Below are positions 56,579 through 64,000 of a DNA stretch of 64,000 nucleotides, one piece after another. The notes beneath the pieces were generated by a model that did no database searches, was not told where the DNA came from, and worked only from the letters and a program-made list of their open reading frames with translations. Positions within the stretch are counted from its first letter, which is position 1, and each line of letters begins with the position of its first letter. Made by a program: the position numbers and the translations under genes. This DNA is from Membranipora membranacea. Its lineage: Eukaryota > Bryozoa > Gymnolaemata > Cheilostomatida > Membraniporidae. The DNA lies in the NCBI GenBank assembly GCA_914767715.1, contig OU612074.1, forward strand, positions 13,190,062 through 13,254,061. The letters are read 5' to 3'.

Positions 56579-56963
56579 GTAAGTACCAGTGTACTCAGTG
56601 AGCTCACTGGCCTCTAACCTGTAAGTACCGATGTACTCAGTGAGATCACTGGCCTCTAACCTGTAAGTACCGATGTACTGAGTGAGCTCACTGGCCTCTA
56701 ACCTGTAAGTACCGATGTACTCAGTGGGCTCACTGGCCTCTAACCTGTAAGTACCAGTGTACTCAGTGAGCTCACTGGCCTCTAACCTGTAAGTACCAGT
56801 GTACTCAGTGAGCTCACTGGCCTCTAACCTGTAAGTACCAGTGTACTGAGTCAGATCACTGGCCTCTAACCTGTAAGTACCGATATACTGAGTCAGATCA
56901 CTGGCCTCTAACCTGTAAGTACCGATGTACTGAGTGAGCTCACTGGCCTCTAACCTGTAAGTA
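56537..56963 (+). repeat. 42-bp minisatellite whose unit contains a 5' splice site
   Basis: Ten copies, with no length change, of a unit ending CTGGCCTCTAACCT followed by GTAAGTA. The GT dinucleotides fall at 56579 + 42n up to 56957. Units differ only by single-base changes (GAGCTC, GGGCTC, AGATCA). All three frames contain stops beyond the first unit, so the array itself is not coding. Confidence 0.95.
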
Positions 56964-56989
56964 AATTACACATCATTTGGCAAAGTTAA

Positions 56990-57610
56990 TCATTGTGATT
57001 ATGTACTTTATAGAAGATGGAGAGAAAACCTGTTAAGGTGATACATTTTGTGCCCGTTTAGTGACGTGGATTATCTAGTGTAAAAAGCTACTTCTACATC
57101 ATGAGGAGTATCTCTGTGTGTAACTTAGGGTCTCACATCCGATAATGAAATGGAACATGGTAACACTTGCCTATTATAACTTATCACTGCTCATGTCGCC
57201 ATAACACTCTTTTATTCACCATCCAAAACCACATATCTACATGTCAAGGCAATCACAAATCACAAGACAGCCTTTTGTGTTGTGTTCTGTACAATTCAAA
57301 TAAAAAGGCATCTTTCAATAACGGAATTATATTTTGATTGTATATAACAGCGGATCGCATTTTTACCATTAATACACTGGTGGTGATCAACTTCATAATA
57401 GTATCCTATTTTCTCCTATATCAGGTATTTTTAATACATAATCCACCCTATACAATGTTATGTTATAATGTAACAAATATATTGCTACCCACTTGCAGAC
57501 AGAGCCACAAAATTTTTGCTTCTATGTCTACAAAAAATCATTCACCAACTCCTAACTGTTCCCAACAATTAATTTTCGCTGAAATCAGTTTTGGCGTTGG
57601 CCTTTAACTA
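56990..57610 (+). repeat. Dispersed repeat related (inverted) to 32145-32770
   Basis: See the 32-kb copy. Bases 57351-57423 could be read as an exon encoding a hydrophobic segment (IFTINTLVVINFIIVSYFLL), with acceptor ATAACAG and donor GTATTT. The reading is open in both copies, but the acceptor is not conserved. Confidence 0.5.
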
Positions 57611-57934
57611 TGAATGCTATCAGATAGTATCATATTACCAACTTCATCAAAAAATCTATTAATGTTATCAACTCAGTTAAATGTCCTGCACTGACATTAC
57701 CGAGGCATGGTATGTCTCTGTTTGCTGGGGAATGAATATCTGAAAAGCCATCTCAATAATCTACACCCACAGATGTGTGCCAGTTTATCAATTCTGTGAC
57801 CTGTGTCATGAATGCCAAAATGATAAAATGATAATTGATAAGAAGGGAGCTCCCTGTATCTGTGCACACTGTACTTTGGAGTTATCTGCTCAGTAATCTT
57901 GTTTCTTTGAGTAATGCTGTTAATGTGTTCACGC

Positions 57935-58221
57935 CACTGAATTAAATTCTTCTCATAGAATGGAAATAGTATCATAGCGTTATACAGTTAGGACACTACA
58001 CACAGAGACCCATCTGACTGTTATCTGATTGGCTGTCCCTAGTAGCATGAATAATTAGTCTGAGAAATTGTCTTGTTTACAAAATTGCAAACAGTAATTA
58101 TACCCCTACAGTGTCGATGATTTGGGCATTTCTAGATCGCTACTAGCGACTGGCTATTTTTGCAAGCCCTTTGTATTGCAAAAGAAAGCTAATGATGCTA
58201 TTCCAGATATGGAATTCAATG
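57935..58221 (+). mobile_element. hAT-like MITE, 287 bp, copy 2
   Basis: Nearly identical to 27196-27483, same orientation, with its own exact TSD GTTCACGC (57927-57934 and 58222-58229). Confidence 0.9.
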
Positions 58222-58554
58222 GTTCACGCAAGCTGGAGTACCTTATTCCAGTGAGTCATAACATTAGCTATGTCTGTGCTCAAATGTAATTATCTATGTC
58301 TGTGCTGAGTAATTACATCATCTATCTCTGTGTTCTAATATCAGAGATTAAGAATATAATTAATCAAACTATCACTATCATCAAAAATCATTACATTGGT
58401 GATCTCGCTTCTTATATTGAAACATTTAAGTCACCATATAATATAATATAATATAATAAAATGTGATTAGACATATACAAGAATAGTTGCCATGGTCAAA
58501 GGAAACAGAGCTGCTGGGGACTCGAATAATCCATCATGAAAGTTCCTCAGCGGG

Positions 58555-58640
58555 CTTGTATCCACGACTCCTGCAGCACTAAACACCTGGTAGTGAATAG
58601 CTTGCACGCTAAACGATAGCTTGAGGTCTCACAATCCTCA
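58555..58640 (-). mobile_element. tRNA-derived SINE, copy 3 (diverged)
   Basis: On the minus strand, TAGCGTGCAAGCTATTCACT, CAGGTGTTTAGTGCTGCAGG and GTCGTGGATACAAGCCC match the tRNA-like head of the 24.7-kb copy, including CTATTCACT.CCTGG. The B box is decayed. Confidence 0.62.
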
Positions 58641-58839
58641 GTATAATGCGTCCTTTTAGATCATATGGTAAGCTCTGCTGCCATATCTTACAGATTGGGT
58701 GTAGCTGTTCTAAAAAAAAGAGCGAAACTATGATGTTAGTAATGAAATACTACGGCCTTTATGCCCTAGTTTGATTACTTGATGATATTTTGTTGGTTTT
58801 GTTTTTCATCTCATGTGTATATTTGATGCTTTGTTGTAG

Positions 58840-60112
58840 ATATTATTATCTAATTGTACAGTATACTGGATAAGTATAGATCAGTTACACGGAGATATCT
58901 CTAAGATTACTAAAGACACAAATCTAGTGGGTAAAATCAGCCTCAACGCTAGATCTGATGGTAAGATATTTTATATTATCCATGTATCTTACCCTACAGG
59001 GAGAACATTTTGATGTTTTGCAAACTGGAAATTCACTACAATCCTAAAAGAAGTTCACAAAAGCAAAATGCCCTGATATTTAAATACTGTAAAATCAACA
59101 ATCCTTGGTCAATTTTATGATTTAAATTAGGAAGTCTTGAATTTAGCAATACTGAAGTACCAGTTTTGTGATTATTGGCCGAGGCACAATGAGAGATTGT
59201 ATGAAACAGCAATTGACAGCCTGGTTTGCGTTCAGTATTCACACAGTTTTTTATTGACGAGTAACCAAGCACTTTCGTCTACAACTTTGAAGTTGCCTAC
59301 CCATTTCTAGATAAAGAATAACTCTCAAAGTGTAACATGATTAAATGACCTGCGGTTAGAAAGTGGGTGCTTTGCTTGATTAAAGGCTGATGATGTTCAA
59401 AATTGCTTTATAATGTTGTATATATATTATACATAACTATTATATACATATCTGATAACATCGTTGATGCACACCTGTTGAAAAGACTTAATAATTAACG
59501 CTATAGACCAAGATCGGTTCTCCCTTTATTTTGCCGAGTCTCACAATACCAGACATGGTGCTATTAAGGGCAATATAAACACCAAAACTGCCAAACATTC
59601 ATATAAACATCGCATCCATAAACTTTTCTGATGATTCCAGCTGCTTTGCCTAACTGATTATAAGCACTTATCACTGACTCTGCTTCATACCATCTGAAGC
59701 TGTGCTGTGTATATTTATTTATTTGTTGTTTTTTTTTCTTGACAGTAGCTAGCTATTGAGCTTTGAATCGAAGCATAATTAACTATGTTCTTATCTCGTA
59801 GACAAACTGGTTTTTTTTCCTTACTACTGATAATTTAAACAATTATTCATACACGACTGCATCTCGATAAAGGAGCCAAAGAGCTCCAGGTGAGATTAAT
59901 TAGATGAGAGATGAGAGATTAACTGAATTCAGTACATTATTGTAGGTGTGATTGAAGACTCCTTCATGGCGCTCTACTCATCAGATAAATCTAAGCCAGA
60001 AGTTGTCGTCTTTAATAAACTTTCCCTGAAGGAGAACGCTCATAAAACACTCTCACTACTAGAACCAAAGGGAGATTGGGCTGCCCTAAAGAGGGACGCA
60101 TGTTGCCCTTAA
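58840..60112 (+). CDS. Two exons of an unidentified gene, last one running into a repeat
   Basis: Exon 58840-58960 (acceptor TTTGTTGTAG, donor GTAAGA) codes NCTVYWISIDQLHGDISK and LVGKISLNARSD, ending in phase 1. Exon 59946 onward (acceptor ATTGTAG) continues in phase with GVIEDSFMALYSSDKSKPE and VVVFNKLSLKENAHKTLSLL. No donor is found. The frame passes at about 60076 into a dispersed repeat and stops at 60110-60112. The alternating strand-like pattern (VYWISID, FMALYSS, VVVFNK) recalls propeller blades, but I do not assign a family. Either the repeat supplies the C-terminus or it has broken the exon. The exons at 62834 onward may belong to the same gene. Confidence 0.55.
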
Positions 60113-60275
60113 TCCTCATACTGAGAATGTGATACATTCTAGAAAACTAGAATGCATTCTAGAGGTGAGGCCATAGAAAACCTCCTGAATGTGGGTGTGC
60201 AGCGAGCTGCCAAAACTGAACTGGCACTAATCAGCCATTGGCAGTGACACTTTGATCTTATCCAATAGGCAGAGA
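60076..60275 (+). repeat. Dispersed repeat, copy 2 of 33862-34075
   Basis: GAGGGACGCA, CTAGAAAACTAGAATGCATT, GGGTGTGCAGCGAGCTGCCA and GGCAGTGACACTTTGATCTT match the 33.9-kb copy in the same orientation. Confidence 0.82.
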
Positions 60276-60322
60276 AGCTTGATTTAGTAAGATCCTATAT
60301 GGCAGGAGGCGTGGTCTAACAC

Positions 60323-62465
60323 CATAGAGTTATTATATACTCTAGAGTGGACAATGTGTACAAAAATAGCATCCATAACACAACACAATCTGGTTGTGCA
60401 TGGCTAGTGCATGTATCATATAACTTATCATTGAGAATATACGTATTGGGCGTGGAAATTTAGATTTTTAGAGCGCTTATACCCAATTTTTTGGAAAAAA
60501 TTTTATGTGACACTATGTGGATCACTTGCAGGTATTTTCACTCGCAGCCATTAAAAAATATTTCTATGTTTTCCCATTAAAATAAGCCAAAATCTCAACC
60601 GCAAACACATCATTGTGATGAAATAGAGATTTCCAGGCTAGCTTAATTTTTTTCACTGCCACTTGCCAGCCATATTAGCTGTTTCCTGTCTCTCTTACTT
60701 ATATGTTACACACTCAAGGGGCTTATTTTATTTTTGATTTAATGAAGTACAAGCAGACTGTGTAGGAATGATCGGATGCGGAGGTTTAAAAGTATTGTAT
60801 ATGATGTTGATGTTTACATTTACAAATAAACAACCATCAGAGAAAATTGCATCACACCACCCCCCCCCCCCCCCTGAACCAAATGATTTTTTTTTTTTGA
60901 GTATGGTGAAAAATCTGAAATATCTGCAAACCAAATGTCACATTGGTGAGAATGCGAAATTATATTGGCTTTCTCAGCACTCATATAACCATCTTAATAT
61001 CAGTTGTGTGGGTAGAATTTTCTGAAAGTTGGTAGAACGCAGAGGGTGGGTGGGTGGGTTGATCCAATGATATATATTAATTTGGTTAAAAGATTTTAAT
61101 TCACATTGTATACTATTATAGGTGGTTTAAAGATGAAATAAATTATTAAAGTCTCACATTGCGCCCTCTGTACTCTTCTCAATTGAAGATTGGAGTTGCA
61201 AAGACACAATATTATGGTGTTTTCTACATAATGTGTTGCAACTGATAACTTACTGCAATTTTCATACAATTTTTTAGACTGAGTTAGGAAATTTAAGAAA
61301 ATCTAGAGTCAATCTGGACAAGTATTAATCTCGAGTTTTCCGTTTGACGTTTTTTTGCTATTCTCAGCAGAAGAGTTTATGTATTTATTGATTTAACCTG
61401 CTGTGTTGGAATAGTTTCGGCAATACAAACACGAGTGGCCACTCTGGAGAAGGAATTTAGAGCGTTAAATGACATAGCCAAACCAAAACCCGAGATCTTC
61501 AAGCTCAAAATTTTTGAACCACTGGTTACTTATACGCATTGTATAATTGGAAGTTATAATACTGGACGGATAAAATGAACTCACTGAGTGTGTAACATTT
61601 CAGTTAGAGAGAAAGGACACAGTCAAACTGGCAGGCAAGTGGTAGGGGCAAAAACCGGCTAGCCAGGTAATTCGGATTTTATCCTGATGATGTGTTTGCG
61701 GTTGAGATTTTTAGTAATAACACCCTGACTAGTAAAGAAATCACTTGCAAGTCATCTAATAGTGTGACATGAAAAATTTTACAAAGAAAAAAATCTAAAG
61801 ACGATAAAGGCATGCAGCGAACTTTTTCACCTCCAATCGCTTTTCCACAGGCTACTTGTACCCCATGTTATCACAAATCATCCTCAGTAGCTGGAACTGA
61901 ACAGATAAAATAAACTGACTGAGTGTGCGACATATTAGTTAGAGCGACAGGACACAGTCGAAGCCCTGTCATTGCGATTTAAGCTCATGTGTTTGCAGTT
62001 ACTTATTTAATGGGCGAATAAGAAAATTTTTATACTGACTGGAAGATGAAATACCTGCAGGTGATCTAAATGTAAATGGTGTTACATGTGAAATTCTCTG
62101 AAAAAATGGCTATAAGTGCTCCATAAACTAAATTTGTATGTCCAATTCTAATCTTTTAAATGAAAAAGTCAACGATTCATGCACTATCCACGCACAACCA
62201 GATTTTTTTGCGTCATGGAATTGAAAGTGAAAGTACCTGCAAGTGATCCACATGGTGTCACAAAAATTTTTTCCCGAAAAAATGGCTATAAGCGCTCTAA
62301 AAATCTAAATTGCCATACCCAGTACGTAAATTCTCAATGATAAGTTATATGATACAGGCACTAGCCATGCTCAACCAGATTGCGGTGTGTCATGGATTTC
62401 GCAATAATTAAGTAGGACGTTTTTAGCACTGCATTGTCCACTCTAGAGTATATAATAACTCTATG
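60323..62465. mobile_element. 2.1-kb foldback (hAT-like) element with long inverted arms
   Basis: Ends CATAGAGTTATTATATACTC and its reverse complement are perfect over about 34 bases. Similarity between arms continues for about 400 bases with gaps (CTCATTGATAAGTTATATGA-type text, AGAGCGCTTATA, GTGGATCACTTGCAGGTA). The right side has partial tandem duplications of arm sequence (about 61550-62140). The exact 8-bp TSD TCTAACAC lies at 60315-60322 and 62466-62473. The uninterrupted target sequence exists at 55735-55805 (reverse strand), which proves the insertion. The unique centre is about 60740-61550. Confidence 0.88.
61348..61578 (+). CDS. ORF inside the foldback element
   Basis: A stop-to-stop frame of 76 codons lacks an ATG near its start, so it would need splicing in. 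It reads VYVFIDLTCCVGIVSAIQ, a hydrophobic stretch, then RVATLEKEFRALNDIAKPKP, a coiled-coil-like segment, and EIFKLKIFEPLVTY. The composition is protein-like and unlike the AT-rich surroundings. It could be an exon of a host gene captured by the element or a relic of the element's own protein. No transposase motif is visible. Confidence 0.35.
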   Translation, partial: RFFAILSRRVYVFIDLTCCVGIVSAIQTRVATLEKEFRALNDIAKPKPEIFKLKIFEPLVTYTHCIIGSYNTGRIK

Positions 62466-62473
62466 TCTAACAC

Positions 62474-62600
62474 TGACAGTTATAATTTATCTAGCTATTC
62501 TACATGTGTGGTCTTAGTTGAACATCATCCTAATGTTGGCAGTTGAGTTGTTTGCAGCAGAATCTTTGTGTGTGGTCCAACATTGACACTCATAATGTAT
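62474..62600. repeat. Right part of the GGAGGCGTGGTCTAA repeat, split by the foldback element
   Basis: TGACAGTTATAATTTATCTAGCTATTCT and the following text to GTGGTCCAACATTGACA continue the repeat interrupted at 60322. Confidence 0.7.
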
Positions 62601-62833
62601 TAAGATATTCTGCCACTGTTGACTGGCATTTGAAGTTAGATGGGAAATTTATGTGCATCCCACAATGCAACGTTTTTGGAATTCCCAGTGAGATCAAGTC
62701 AACCCTAACATTTTATGTGATCGACCTGATCTTCCTAGTAATCTCATGCCCAGGTTTGCGTTTGCTGGACTGTCAATAAATACCCCATTCTGTCTGAGAA
62801 GTGTTGTTCAATTAATTTTATTTGTTTCCACAG

Positions 62834-63924
62834 ATACACTTGTTGGATTTACCCGACAGACCTGGCCGTAATCTACATAGGCAGATACAGGTATCTCCTG
62901 CTGTTAATGCTATTGAATGTATAACAGGTAAATGATCAAAGCTCTGACATGCGATTGAGTCTTACTCTAGATTCTAGAAGGAGTGGAGTTTGCGCCTCCT
63001 ATTACAGTCTCCAATTTCTTCAGGTGAGTGCTGCATTGTCAAAACCTGTAACTTGGTTAAATATACAGAGTTCCTCACACCTAATGAACTCATTTTTTTT
63101 CTAAATTAATTGTTTAATTATGCAGATCTGTGTAAAACTTTGTAGTTTTACTAATTTTGGGCCTTTGAACCTTATATTTTGTTATTATCTCACCTCAGCT
63201 CATGCATTATCAAGTCCCAAGATGCGCCTTTATAGCAAGTTATACTAATTTCTTAATCTTGTCTGTTCGCAGGATAGTCTAGGTTCCTATTATCAAAATA
63301 GCTGAAAAGACTGGACTGGGCGTCTTTTTGATAATTTTTTCAATTTTCCCAAGAAAAAGAAAATAAATAAATGGTCCAAAAATCACAACTGCTTTATATT
63401 TGTCACCAGTGTCAGCTTTCCATGCTCTATTTTGTAGACTATCTCCACATATGAGGAGACTATCATGGTGTAATTACAGTACACAGCATACACGCAGTGT
63501 CCCATCTGATCTGCTATAAACATAACTCATAACATTCGACAGGTGAATATACTACTAATAATACTCAATAGGTAAATATACTACTCATAACCCAATAGTG
63601 TCATGATTTCTATCTTCTCATCTACCAGTCAAAATATTCTTACCCTTATGAAGCCCCCTTTAGATTGTTATTCATAAACATACCCTTATTATCATCACTA
63701 ACGTTGAGTTATGTATATATGTACGTATGTTTCAGTGTATGAGTTGATGAGCCTGTAGTTCTGTTCTCTGTTCTGTTTGTAGAGGACCTGTTGGTATAAT
63801 GAAGTTTACTGGTGAGAATCTGTGTAACTCAGCTCTAATATATTAGACATTGCAAACATCACCGGAAATAGCAACAAATCAGTAAACTTTGGTGGCTGTT
63901 CAGGTTATCACGATAGGATTATCG
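62834..63924 (+). CDS. Four small in-phase exons of an unidentified gene leaving the right edge
   Basis: Exons 62834-62890 (57 nt), 62971-63023 (53 nt), 63783-63811 (29 nt) and 63904-63924 (21 nt) have matching acceptors and donors and keep one frame: IHLLDLPDRPGRNLHRQIQ, then ILEGVEFAPPITVSNFF, GPVGIMKFT and YHDRII. The first two exons are duplicated at 52481-53080. Exons this short resemble the micro-exon style of a large structural or propeller protein. No family is recognised. The gene probably continues beyond 64000 and may include the exons at 58840-60112. Confidence 0.5.
63024..63782. other. Intron with nothing notable
   Basis: AT-rich sequence. A short local duplication (GTGAATATACTACTAATAATAC / GTAAATATACTACTCATAAC) lies at 63543-63590. 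Confidence 0.4.
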
Positions 63925-64000
63925 GTGAGGTATCAATGCTTGGTGACTGTGTATCGGTAGGTTATCTGTGAGGTATCCATGTTTGGTGATTGTGTATCGG
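63901..64000 (+). repeat. Tandem repeat beginning at a splice donor, truncated by the window edge
   Basis: GTGAGGTATCAATGCTTGGTGACTGTGTATCGGTAGGTTATC is followed by a second, slightly changed copy. The unit is about 46 bases and starts with the donor of the exon ending at 63924. Confidence 0.7.

Noticed and set aside
56537-56963. CRISPR-like regular repeat
   Set aside because: The 42-bp units are contiguous with no spacers, and the window is clearly eukaryotic.
60768-61025. Plus-strand ORF inside the foldback element
   Set aside because: It depends on a poly-C and poly-T stretch, and composition is not protein-like.

Overview
This is a eukaryotic, AT-rich nuclear window from an animal. The genes have many short exons with GT..AG introns, a TATA-box promoter, tRNA-derived SINEs, LINE fragments and many hAT-like elements. 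Gene content is metazoan: an OASIS-type CREB3L bZIP factor, a KCNQ1-type voltage-gated potassium channel, a BRICHOS membrane protein and a membrane-anchored NHL-propeller protein. I read it as an invertebrate but cannot name the species. All gene models were joined by hand from splice signals, reading phase and recalled protein families, with no alignment or search run.

Layout, left to right. 0-2 kb holds a possible first exon of a gene leaving the window and an isolated terminal-exon candidate (both minus). 3.5-14.5 kb is a complete nine-exon CREB3L gene (minus, 509 codons). 15.4-15.9 kb is a LINE fragment. 17.8-18.8 kb is a three-exon beta-propeller-like gene (minus, 237 codons). 20-30.6 kb is a tandem duplication around a BRICHOS gene (plus); the second copy is a pseudogene and was later invaded by a hAT-like MITE, a foldback element and a LINE. 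31.5-32.1 kb is a satellite with a roughly 140-bp period. 36.3-37.1 kb is a small two-exon, two-TM gene (plus, 99 codons).

38.8-47.8 kb is a complete 14-exon KCNQ1-type channel (minus, 553 codons). 48.2-50.7 kb is a five-exon type I membrane NHL protein (minus, 545 codons). 52-64 kb is repeat-rich, with plus-strand exons of one or two genes I do not recognise, one minus-strand exon, a 42-bp minisatellite built from a 5' splice site, and a 2.1-kb foldback element carrying its own ORF.

The genes do not form an obvious pathway. The most unusual feature is the mobile-element layer: at least ten insertions, from 18 bp to 2.1 kb, start with CA, end with TG and are flanked by 7-9 bp direct repeats. 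Four of them have related copies, or empty paralogous sites, inside this same window. Several are bare palindromes made only of two element ends.
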